DNA of 64,000 nucleotides, taken from contig CAJNDS010002395.1 of assembly GCA_905221605.1 (NCBI GenBank), positions 186,001 through 250,000 on the forward strand. Direction: 5' to 3'. The DNA comes from Symbiodinium natans. Taxonomy: Eukaryota; Sar; Dinophyceae; Suessiales; Symbiodiniaceae. Shown piece by piece: positions 37,461-48,487 of this stretch; the first letter of the stretch is position 1; the number at the start of each line of letters is the position of its first letter. Made by a program: the position numbers and the translations under genes. The notes under the pieces were generated by a model. The model saw only the letters and a list, made by a program, of their open reading frames with translations, made no database searches and was not told the DNA's origin.

Positions 37461-40400
37461 GTTGGAAAACTCTCTCACACAAAGCCAAAAGACCCCACCG
37501 AGTGTGAGGGTGGGTGTCCCATCCCAAAAAAAATCTACTGACCTACGTACTCCAGCCCCGGAAAAAATGCCCCTGCCAGATCCTGCCAGAGGGGCGTAGT
37601 GCTTCCCAACTGGCCCGGCACCTGGCTGAGAGGTTTCCGTGTTGGAAGGCTGCATAGGGGCAGTACTTCTGCCCTTGTCTAACATCACTTTCCCCCAGCC
37701 CTAGACAGTCGCGTATCAGATCACCTGCCCAATCCCAACTAAGAAACCTTAGCTCGAGGGCATAAACGCCTTCATCTTGCGGCCGGCAAACGGAGACGAC
37801 TAGCAGAGAATAGGGAGGAGCGGCGAGATGAACCGGGAACTAGGGGAGTGTAGCAAGGGTTCTGAGAGGACCTTGCATATTTCTCAGCTTGGGGCTCTGC
37901 TGAGCAGCACCATGCAGAAAATCCGCAGCCTTCCCCGAACCCCAAACAGAAACAACACCACACTGCAGCTGCCGAAGGTCGGACACCGATTGAACGCCAC
38001 CATGCTCCTCAGGGCTGAGGTGAGGGGAGAGCAGAAAAGCGTGGGAGCTTGCGAGAGGTGCACTCTCTGAAAGGTGCCCCTGGCCCCACTGCTGCAAGAA
38101 GATCGAATCCTGCGCGTATGTTCATGGCGAAGCCCCGACAGCAAGCAACCTCTGAGCCCCCGCAACGGACAACGGTAAACCCCGCGAAGCTCAGTCTGTT
38201 CCCCCTGAATCGTCCGAAGCCCGAGCCCAAGCGGCTCCTCCATCACCCGGAGCTTCCCCTCCCGCACTCGTGCCCTTTGTCACGGGGGCTGACTTGGGGC
38301 TGACTTGAGCTGAGTGGGGCCTACGCTTCGGGGGGTCCCCCCCCCCCCCCAACTCAAGAAAGATCTGGTCAGACAGCTGCGACATCTCCGAGCACAGTCA
38401 TGTCGAAGTTTGCTCCTGCAGCCCCTGAAGACCAGCAGCGCTACCCCAGAGTCCCAAAATGGGAGGCAAAGGCAAAGGCTTCAGGTTTGGCATGTTACAG
38501 GGCTCAGCCGACTTCGGTTTGTTGGATTTGGTTCGGTTTGGCTTGGAGATTCGGGGCTGCAGTTTATCGGGGTGCTGCCATCCAAGTCTCGATGCCACCA
38601 GTGCCTCGCGGTTGAGGATCACATGCCGATATTCCTTGGCTGCCCGGCAACCCGCCCAAGCACCCAGCCCTTTTACGAATACTCCAGACCGCTGACTTGG
38701 ACAGTTTCGTGCAAAGGCCGGACGATCAGGTGCATGCAGGGTTCAGGTTAGGACTTAAGAGTAGACACGGCCGAAGCGGCCGAAGCGGCCGAAGCACCGC
38801 TGGTGTCGCTGTCGAGCGTGCGAAGATGTGCTAAGTCTGACGAAACACCGAAGCCGTGGGCTTTTAGGAGATTCCGGAAGGTTAGACAGGCAGTTGGGGT
38901 CCCGAGGGTGGGTTCGCGAGTGATGAATCCAAGAGTGAAGAGCCCAAGAACAGATGATACAGGTTGTGTCCTTGTTAGCTGCGTCTCAAAGGTCTGGAAA
39001 GCATGAACTGTGAGGAGAGAACGGTCAATCTTGGGTTTCGAGGGGTGGTACGTGAGCTCTCAAGATAAGACCCTGGCCCCGGTGCTATGCCCAGCGGCGT
39101 AGTCATCGTCGGCATACTTCTGGGAGTACCTTAAACAGGACGAAATGGCACAAGTGACCTCTGGCTTCTTTGCAGAGCGGGTCTTCCTGAATCGTTCACG
39201 CACGTGCAGCCTGCGAAATGTACCAAGGAACCGCCATCACGTAACAAAGCCGTTCATCCCCACCCACAACCATAAACTCTGAACCTTTTCTTTTCATGTT
39301 TGGGCTTTTGTTGTGTGAGACTCTGCTTGGGACATGCAAGCCACAGCAGACAGCTTCCGCGAAACCACGCACTGTCATGTAACGAATCTGCATGTGAGGA
39401 TTTCCCAACATTCGGGTACTTGTTTTGGGGATTTTGGTGTTTGGGGGTATACAAGGGGCAGCATGAGAAGGCCCTCGTCAACCACGAACAAACCGAAACC
39501 TCCCAACCTTGCATTCTCAAGTCCGAGGATCTCAATTTCCTTCGGCAATGAAGCCATTTGGGTATCTACCCTGCTATGGCTTTCCCCCGTGCAGCAGTAG
39601 CTGTCGCCCCCCGTTGGAGGCAGGCAGCTCAAGAGGCCCGGCGACGTCAAAAAGGAAGCAAAGCAACTCAGGACAACTAACTCTCAGGAATAGCAGAGGA
39701 GCATCCGACATCTGAACGGGGCCGAGATGGTCTGAGCTTCTTTAGCGGCGTGTCTTAAGACACTGAAGCGTGAGAGCTCTGAGTTCATGTGGGGGCACTC
39801 TGGGGCAACGAGGCTTGGGATCGACAAAACCCCCTCTAGAAAGACTCCTCTTTAGGGCTACAGGGGCATCTTCCCTCCATGAAAAGCCGCCAAGGGAAGC
39901 CAGAGGGGCAAAATGCATCAAAGCTCTACCAGTGCCTGCGTCGCCTGGATGGTGGCATTCCTCTCCGACTGCCCTTCTTGGAGGGCCAAGTCCTGGCTTG
40001 AGTTCTGCGGCTTTAGAGAAAGTCCTCTGCTGCAGGCTCTCACTGCATTTAGGGCCCTCTAAACGCTCTGAGACTCGCCTACATCGGCCTTTGGGTTCGG
40101 TCTTCACTCCCAACCTCGCCTCCTCCACCTGGCCTGATACCACCCAAACCCTTCAAAAGCCCCACTGAGAGGCACTCGAAAGCACGCATGTTGGGTCGGC
40201 GGTCCCCGAAGCCCTGCCCTTCCTGCCTCAGCAGCATGCATCTTTACTTTTTTGTGCGGGGGGGGGGGGGGGGCATGGAGATGTTGCAATGGCCCCTTAA
40301 AGCGGGAGGGCGAGATCATCCGAACCGAACAACAGCCCCAGCGTCATCACCGCGTGCCGGATTGTGCTGTTGCGAAGCACGGCTTCGTGTGCATAAATTA

Positions 40401-42610
40401 TCCATTGAGGCTTGGAGACCCAAATCAGACCCCGATACCATCGAAGTCCTGGCTATTGTCCAACTCAGGCCCAAGTGCAGCTGGGCGATGGTCTCCAGCT
40501 CCCCCTCTGGCTTCTTCGCCGGCTGATGCTTCCAAATCCTGAGGGATCCGCGCTGTCGGGATTGGAGGCTTTAGGGGGTTTCGGGCTCATGGCCCCAAGG
40601 AATACTGTGTGCAAAATCCCGATTGTTGCGAAAGACGGCGAGCCAGGCAGGATGCCGTTGGATGCAAGGCACGCCGCCCACATGTCTGAACCCGACCTCG
40701 ACCCGTCTAGGCCCATCTACGCCCACAGGCCGTCCACAGTGGCCTCACTGACGCTGCTTCCCACACGCGAAATCCACAGCACTCCGGTGCCCTGCCCGAG
40801 CTGCTCAAGCCGAATCCCCACTGACGGGCGGGCGGACTCGGTGAGATGATCGCCGGCGTCTGCACCTCAGGAATCTCAGGAAGGCGAACCCTTAGGGGTG
40901 GGCGGGCTTTCCTTCGGCTTTCTTGGGCTTTCCTTGGGCTCAGGTCAGTAACTCTAACAGTGTAGGCTTTGTGAGGCTCTGGAGATTTGCGACTGTACGT
41001 CCGGGCTAATAAGAACTATAGATGTGTCCGGTTAATATTATGTGAAGAGAAGTGAATTTACGAGTAGGAGCGAATGAAATAAGCGATCGCAACCCCAAAA
41101 CCCCCTTAAAATAGATAAAATATGGGGTTTTGGACATGCACTAATAATAGACTAAAAGACCATTCAATTTCGAATACAAAATGACAAGGAAATTATGACG
41201 CGTGCATTTGTATTAGAAATTCGGGCTTTTTGGAGATTCCGGAAGGCTAGACACCCTGGGATTCAAGTTCTCGTTTACACGGTTTAATCCACAGTCTCAG
41301 CGTCTGGTTCCTTGTGCATGAGGTTGTTAAGATCAAGGTATCAGCATTCGGGCTTGCGAAGATACGTAGAAACACGGACACCCCGTGTGACCCGTTCAAG
41401 GTCGAAGATCTGCAAAGTCTCCAGTTCAGATCTGGGCGGAGCCTTCGCTGAGTCGGAGTTTGTTTCGGGGCTTTGTGGAAAAGGACGGGTTCGGCAGGAG
41501 CCGCGTGAGATTTACACATAGGGCAAGGGACGCCGGCTACCATTCAAGCTCAGCCCTGCGCGATCACAGTGCCAGTGAGGATGATGTAGTACCTTGGAGG
41601 AGAGCCGGGGAGATCGGAGGCCGGCTTCCTTTCCAAAAAAATCGCTCTCTCTCTCTGGGCTCCGCCTTTCTATCCCCCTGCAAGATGACAAGCAATTGAA
41701 GCTGGGATTTCTGAAAAACCTCCCCCCCCCACCCCCTTTTTTTTCTTCTGGGCGGGGGGGGGGGGGGGATGTTTGGATCCAAAATTGCGCGAAGCTCTGC
41801 GGATGCAAGGCCCGGGCTTATCGCCGTGGTCGCCCAAGTTGAACACCTCACCCGTAAACTTCCCGGAGCGTTCACAAGCGAAGAACAGAACTGCCATGGT
41901 AGGGGATGCGTGTGGCCTGCACGATGCCACGAGGATTCGAGCCCAGCCCACCAAAGCTTAGTTTAGAGTTAAGTTACCTCACAGCCACCTCAAAATCTCC
42001 GGCTTTATTTCGGGAGCATACCATTTTCCAGGTGAGCTCGCGGGACGCACTATAGCTTGCACAATAAACCCCATTGATAGAATGATTGCAGTGGTCTCAG
42101 ACCCTTGGAGATGCGCTCCCCCGACAGAGCCTTCTCCTTGCTCTTGAAGACCTCCATGCTCATCACCTGCCACACAGTGCCTCAAATTCTCCAAAGAACA
42201 CACTCCAAAGACCCGAAGCAGGCTCACAAACCGTGGGATCACAACCCAAACTCCATCATACCAGCTTGCTGGTAAGGAAGATATACCACTGAAGAAGAAC
42301 CCCCAACCAGATGGCACAACCTCAGAAGCCCCCGTTCGCCTACAAGGTTTTTGCTACTTTGAGACCCCCCAGCAAAACACCCAAATAACCCTTTAAAACC
42401 ATGTAAAACCCTCATAACCCCTATATTCCTACTCACCCCCACCCATGAGCCCTCATCAACACCCCAAGAAGCAGAGAGCCCGAGCCTTCCCCCCGCATGG
42501 GACGCCCCCCCCCCGAGCTGAAGAACCGCAGCTCAGCCTTACAGAGGGCCCGCTGCTGGGTGCGAGGGAGCTCGGTGAAGAAGGTCCTGTGCTTCGGGAG
42601 ATCTGTCCAG
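37461..42610. other. No firm gene
   Basis: Weak coding-like minus-strand pieces exist near 39935-39985 (ALQEGQSERNATIQATQALV) and 40440-40530 (AKKPEGELETIAQLHLGLSW). An AT-richer interval lies at 41000-41200. G tracts occur at 40258-40273 and 41754-41769. Nothing can be assembled into a gene. Confidence 0.4.
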
Positions 42611-42624
42611 GAACGGGAGCTCTT

Positions 42625-42725
42625 GGGTTTTTGGGGTTCTTTGGGGTTCTTTGGGGTTCTTTGGGGTTCCTGAGGGTTCTTGGGGCTCTTTGGGGTTCTT
42701 TGGGGTTCTCGGGGTTCTTGGGTCG
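42625..42725. repeat. GGGGTTCTTT short minisatellite
   Basis: Eight or nine copies of an 11-12-bp unit, TTTGGGGTTCT, with point variants. It makes P-K-E-P-Q/T frames on the minus strand, an artefact. Confidence 0.88.
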
Positions 42726-43595
42726 GAGGGGGGGAGTGACCTGGCCCGGACCGGGTGGGAGCTGTTTATCTGCGCCGCCAGAGGCGCGTGGAAAAAAGGG
42801 GCGGTACCAACCCAAACCCCCGCCAAAAGGCTGAGGGCCTGGCACATCCTGGACGAAGGACAGGATGGTGTCCACGTGCCTCGGGCTCTTCTGGTGGGGA
42901 ACTCGGCTGAAGCTTGGGTCCGAGAATTCACTGTGAGAATGAGAAGCAGCCGAGCCTCACATTGGAAGCCCTACCCCCAGCCATGGATGAAAAAGTCCGT
43001 CTGATCGAGTCTGACCAATAAAACCCCAAGGATGCCCCAAGCGAGCTCTGCATCCTGCATCCTGAGGCTTCCGCTCCTCCGTGCGTCGCTCCTCTGTTGC
43101 CGCAGATTGCGGGGCTGCGGATGTTTTTTGCAGGAGCCATTTGATGTTGGGCTCTTGATATGAGGTGTCCGACCGGGTTTTGAATTTTGGGCACCATCAG
43201 TCTGCAGAATGGCGCCTTCTTTGGGGGCTCCGGTCTTGAAGGGTTCACTGGGTGTGTTGCCGTAGGGGCCCAAACTCCGATGCCCGGTCCGGCGGAAGTC
43301 GGACTGCCTCCCGGATGCTGCCTCTGCGGGCGCCGGAGCTCTAAAGGAGTTAACTTCGAGGACGCTAAGGGATGCTGAGGGATGCCGCGGGATGCTAAGG
43401 CCAAGGGTTCTGAGGGCTTCAGGCTTCGGGGCGCTAGTGCACCAGCACCATTCCTGAGATTCCCTCCCCAGCCTGATAGAAAGGATCCCTGATACCTAAC
43501 GGTCCCTACCGATCCATAAAGACCACGAGTGGACGAATCAACTAAGGTTTGGAGGGTTCAGGGAATAGGTACCAAAAGGCATCGTAAGTTACATG

Positions 43596-44325
43596 AGCCC
43601 CTAAGCCCCTAAGCCCCTAAGCCCCTAAGCCCCTAAGCCCCTAAGCCCCTAAGCCCCTAAGCCCCTAAGCCCCTAAGCCCCTAAGCCCCTTCGCCCCTAA
43701 GCCCCTTCGCCCCTAAGCCCCTTCGCCCCTAAGCCCCTTCGCCCCTAAGCCCCTAAGCCCCTAAGCCCCTAAGCCCCTAAGCCCCTAAGCCCCTAAGCCC
43801 CTAAGCCCCTAAGCCCCTAAGCCCCTAAGCCCCCTAAGCCCCTAAGCCCCTAAGCCCTAGCCCCTAAGCCCCCCTAAGCTAAGCCCTAAGCCCCTAAGCC
43901 CCTAAGCCCAAGCCCCTAAGCCCTAAGCCCTGAGCCCCCCTGAGCCCCTGAGCCCCCCCTGAGCCCCTGAGCCCTGAGCCCTGAGCCCCTGAGCCCCTGG
44001 AGCCCCTAAGCCCCTAAGACCCTAAAGCCCCTAAGCCCCTAAGCCCCTAAAGCCCCTAAGCCCCAAGCCCGAGCCCCGAAGCCCAAGCCCCGAGCCCTAA
44101 GACCCTAAGCCCCAAGCCCCGAAGCCCCAAGCCCTAAGCCCTAAGCCCCTAAGCCCCCTAAGCCCCTAAGCCCCTAAGCCCTAGCCCTAAGCCCCTACGC
44201 CCTAAGCCCCTAAGCCTAAGCCCCTAGAGCCCCTAAGCCCCTAAGCCCCTAAGCCCCTAAGCCCCTAAGCCCCTAAGCCCCTAAGCCCCTAAGCCCCTAA
44301 GCCCCTAAGCCCCTAAGCCCCCTAG
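43596..44325. repeat. Telomere-like 8-mer satellite (GCCCCTAA)n
   Basis: About 730 bp of the 8-mer GCCCCTAA, whose G strand is TTAGGGGC, close in form to the plant-type telomere repeat TTTAGGG. The left part is almost pure. At about 43681-43745 the unit alternates with CCCCTTCG, giving a 16-bp higher-order repeat in four copies. The middle (43850-44220) is degenerate, with CCCTGAGC and CCCCGAAG variants and length changes. The right end is pure again. Both flanks are unique sequence. Confidence 0.97.
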
Positions 44326-44516
44326 GATGCCTCTTCAGGCTCCAGCACATGCTCTGCTTGGGCCCCGGCTCAGGGCGACAGCAGGGATCCGGCTGCCATG
44401 GCTTCCACTTAGACTTTGCATGACAAGCTTGAACTGCTCTTTGGGAGGGGGGGGGTCTTTTGGGCTCTAGGGGTTCTAGGGGTTGAAGGGCATCGGGTTA
44501 TTTGGGTTTCGGGCGG

Positions 44517-44942
44517 TTAGGGTAGGGCTGCGGATGGTCGCAGCACGCCTTCGGGGCACGCTGCCCAAGCGGTGAAGCTTCTCTTCGGCTTAAAGTCGAC
44601 GGGCTCGGGGGGCATCGGTGTCTTGAGTCTGCTCATACGAGCTGCGTCGGGCTTCGGCTTCATGCAGCTTCTTACCCCAGAGAGTTCACAAGAGAGCTTG
44701 CTCAACGGGCCGGACCCAACATGACAAAACCAGAACTCGGGCTCCTCAAGACATTCGCGAAGCGGCCTGCGCTTCCCAAATACCCTTCTCAGGGTCTTCG
44801 GGTCTTCTTGGGGTTGTGTGGGGAGGGGGAGGATCGGTGCTGAAGGGCCCTGGCGCAACGCCCTCCCCGGCATCTTTTGGGCGAGAAGCGCATTCACCCT
44901 TTCGGGTGAGCAGAATCTTCGGATAAACGCTGCCTTTGACAA
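44517..44942 (-). CDS. Uncharacterised 141-codon open frame
   Basis: Opens SKAAFIRRFCSPERVNALLA and ends near VDFKPKRSFTAWAACPEG. It is protein-like with no low complexity, but carries no motif I recognise and no splice or promoter support. It may be a chance frame in GC-rich DNA. Confidence 0.25.
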   Translation of the reverse strand: MSKAAFIRRFCSPERVNALLAQKMPGRALRQGPSAPILPLPTQPQEDPKTLRRVFGKRRPLRECLEEPEFWFCHVGSGPLSKLSCELSGVRSCMKPKPDAARMSRLKTPMPPEPVDFKPKRSFTAWAACPEGVLRPSAALP

Positions 44943-46290
44943 CTAGGGGGGCTCTTCAAAAATTCAATGGCCCTGGTTCAAGGCAGATCCCCCTGTCCAT
45001 CGCCCCCAAGGGGCGATGTCTAGCTTGGGGGTTACGGATAGGGGCTGAGGGTTTAGTAGGAGCTGGGGGTTTTATTGTTGGGGTGAAGGGGGTGGAGTTG
45101 TGGTTTGAGAGCTGAGGTGCCCAAGGCACGCAGGCTTAGGTGGCTCCTTATGGGAGACTCGACAAAAACAGACGTTGAAGGAGAGCCGAGAGCGCTCGGA
45201 GAACCCTAGAAACCCCCTTTCCAGAGTAGGCACGTAAAGAAGTACTCTTCATTCAAGAGGAAAGGAGCTGAGAAAGGAGCAGAGAAAGGGGGAAGAGAGA
45301 GACGAGAGGCAGACAGGAGTGAGGAGTCCGGCGAGGAGTGAGTCGCTGTGGACCTTGCCTCTGACCCTGAACAGCCGAAAGCACCCCCGGCGCTCCTTCT
45401 GAGCGTCTGCCATCTCAACTGCTATCCTCGTGCACTTCCTGCCTTCACTTCCTTCGCTACGCTCTCAGATGCCACATTGGCTCACTGCCAGGTGTTGTAC
45501 ACTTGAGGCGGCGTGGCCCAGGACTGGCAGGGCATCAAGGGGCATCAAAGGGGCATCAAGGGGCATCAAGGGTGTCCAGTGTCATGGCATCTTCAAGATA
45601 TTGCATTCCATAGGGGGTCCGAGAGGCTGAGAGGCTTGAGGATTCCTTGCAAAACCCCCGGGGGTCTTGAAAGGGGCCATCCGGGGGCCAGGCTCTTCTT
45701 ACACTGCCTGGTGGGCTGCTTTGCTTGGGGGAAGATACGCTGGTCATACCCCAGGCCCGAACGACGACCGCACCCGTACAACATGCTTTCAAGGCGCCCA
45801 TGTTGACCCAATGAAGAGCAAGACTAATATTAATAAGTAGTTACTTGCAAGTCATGGCGATTCTCATGGCGATTCTCCCTGTGCCATTGTGCCCATATAG
45901 TCTCTGACCCGATGATGATCTCTCAAGAATCTCTACACAGCCAGTTCTTTGCGGACGTGGCACAGCAAGATGCAGTACCGGCGATGTAAGTCAAAGGAAT
46001 CGTGCATTAAAGCGCGCGAAGCATGCATTCTGCCAACCGAACTTAGATTTCGCTACACTTCGGCGAGCTCGGGAGGTTCGGACCACAGAAGAGACGTTTG
46101 CAAAGAGAACTACAAGCCTCAATAGGAGAAGCCATCTTGTGCCATGATGCGGGGGGGGCGGGGTGGTGTCATTGTGTCAGGAAAGTCGAGAGAAGCCGAA
46201 CTAGGCACGACAACTGTCCGCACGGGCCGTTGTATTTCCACTTAGGGTGCCGCAACAAAACTTTACGAGCTGGAGAACTGGCCACCTCTG
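44943..46290. other. No supported gene
   Basis: The stretch holds a short GGGGCATCAA direct repeat (45536-45572) and average-composition DNA. No conserved motif was found on either strand. Confidence 0.45.
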
Positions 46291-46309
46291 CTGGTATCTA
46301 TAAGACAGC

Positions 46310-46760
46310 GCCGCGCAGACCGGGGCATTGTTGACGAAGTCGTCGATGGGAGGCAGTTGGGTCTCAGCGTCGGTTTGCTTCTGGTTGCTTTTGGCGGCGT
46401 GGGCTCTAAGGTTCGGCATCTAAGAGCTTGAATGCTGTCGGGACAACTCATGGGGGGGGCCGTATGGTAAGTAGGAAACACTGAGGAATCGTTCGGGAGG
46501 CGGGGTCGTGCTTCAGTGGGACGTGGCCCGAAAACAGGCGGTTAGGGAACCGGATTTACAAGTGGGGAGATATTTGGGTGGGCGGCGTTGTGAACTGGGA
46601 AGTGGCCGTGGCTAGCAAGTAACGTCCCAGACCAGAATTCCAACGACGCTGAGCAGCCCAGGGGGAGAAGTCGACGATGGTAGGGTCGGCCAAGTCCTTG
46701 TCAGCAGCACACAACGGTCTCTTTCGGCTGAGGCTGCGTAACATTGTGCAACTCGAAGCC
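46310..46760 (-). CDS. Two candidate exons downstream of the LHC gene
   Basis: At about 46735-46620 a frame reads ADKDLADPTIVDFSPWAAQR, followed by RWNSGLGRYL. At about 46395-46320 another reads ETQLPPIDDFVNNAPVCAAL. Both are coding-like and on the LHC strand. They could be a 3' extension of the LHC polyprotein or belong to a separate small gene; neither resembles LHC helices. Confidence 0.35.
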
Positions 46761-46804
46761 ACGTTCGGTCCCCAGAGCTTCGCCCAAGCCCCTGCAAGGC
46801 CGAT

Positions 46805-48454
46805 CAACCTTGTACAACCAATACAACCATCAACAACTCCTTACACGCGGCCTTGCACAATCCGCCGCAGGCTTCACCGACACCGGCAGCGTACTCGCCG
46901 GTCACCACGTCCTGGGAGATTCTTTTTTGGGGGGATTTTGTCAGGACACGTCACAGATACCCTGAGCTTGGAGCGATTGGAGGGGTGAGCCTTTGGGGAT
47001 CCAAGAAGGGAGAGGATGTTCGAGCGCTCTCTGAGCCGCTCTGAGTTTGGGAACCGCGGCTCCTGTGCCACCAGCCCGGTGATGGCGATCATGGCCAGGC
47101 GGCCGTTGTTGAGCTCCTGTGCAGGAGCATCAGGCGCATTCTTCTCTTGAGGCATTTTCAAAGTGGTTCTTCGGAGACACGCTTCTGTCTGCTGCCTGTG
47201 TCTGCCGTAGCTTTGAGAGGCAAGACTGGAAACCCACCCAGGATGTGTCCCCTCTTTAGCTCGGAAGTCCCCCAAAGGCTCACCTGAAAACGGCAGGGGG
47301 GGTGGGGGGGGGGGGGGGGTGGGCAAAGGGGGTGCCCACTTCCCCGAACCGGCCTTCGGGCTTCGGGTTCTTGGCAAGAATAGCAGGAAGTTTCAGTGCT
47401 TTCGGCCGCGACAGACGAAACCCAAACTTCCCACTGCTGGCGAGTCTTGGGAAGAGTTCAGCCGGAAGGCCGGGGGGGGGCCGCCAAGCCTCACCACCAT
47501 GCGCTCCCGACGTTTTAACCCCCAAACCTCTGAGGGCTGTCTAAAGGAGCAGAGGCGCCTGGACCTTCACTGAGTCCCAGCGGTTCCAGATCTTGGAGGG
47601 GTAGTCCTCGATGATGATGCCCTCGTGCAGTGGAGGATTTCGTGGTATCTTAAACTGGGTTTCTACTCCTTGGAGCTGTGTGGATCGGCGGAGCTCAGAT
47701 GTTCAAAAGCTCAGACAGAGCCCCAACCAAGTCCTGAAAAGTAAATGAATACCACTCCTCTCAAAATAAGAAGACACTCCCCCAACTCCAAGCCCTCTGA
47801 AAAAAAATCAACGGGTCGAGGGGCCCCCTTCCAAACCCTACCTACCCCCGATTCCCCGCCCGGAAAACGCTGCCGGCCTTCCATCCAAGCACGTCCCAGG
47901 GACGATCCTGGAAAAGTCTCCCAAGACAAAAACAGTTCACATCCATGACGATGAAGACCCAACAGGGGGCATGCCACAAAGCTACGCGGCCTGGCGAGTT
48001 CTCCTCTGAATCCGAGTTTGCCTTCTTAGCGCATTTGGGCGTCTTCGAAACACAGGGACCGGGAGAAACTGGCACAAAAAACCGGCAAGAAGAGCGCAGT
48101 CACGCATGATTCCGCATGATCGGCCAACGACTCACCAGAACCCCCGAAATCGTGATGAGCTCGAAGAGATGAGCTCGTAGACTGCGTGTACACGGGCGTA
48201 CACCCCAACTGCAACACTGAAATTCAAACCCTCAGACCAGTAGAAAGTCATAGAAAGCCCAACTCAATCACAGCTCCTCAGGGGGCTTGCAGATGTAGGT
48301 GGTCAGCCACTCCAGGCACATGATGGTGAACACAACCTTCTCATCGGGGGGGGACAAGAGTCTGACACTCCGTCGGGAACTGCGAGGAAACTTCGAGAGA
48401 TGCTCAAACTGAAGACATCGTTTTGAGGGTGGATGAAGGCGGCATTGTCGCGAT

Positions 48455-48487
<33 letters not shown>

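Noticed and set aside
41925-41962. tRNA-like end GATTCGAGCCC followed by CCACCA
   Set aside because: No cloverleaf with matching acceptor and anticodon arms could be drawn around it.
42539-42931. P-K-E-P-Q-rich frame resembling a structural protein
   Set aside because: It is caused by the GGGGTTCTTT minisatellite; the period and codons follow the repeat.
43596-44325. CRISPR-like array
   Set aside because: The unit is a continuous 8-mer with no unique spacers, in a eukaryotic nuclear context.
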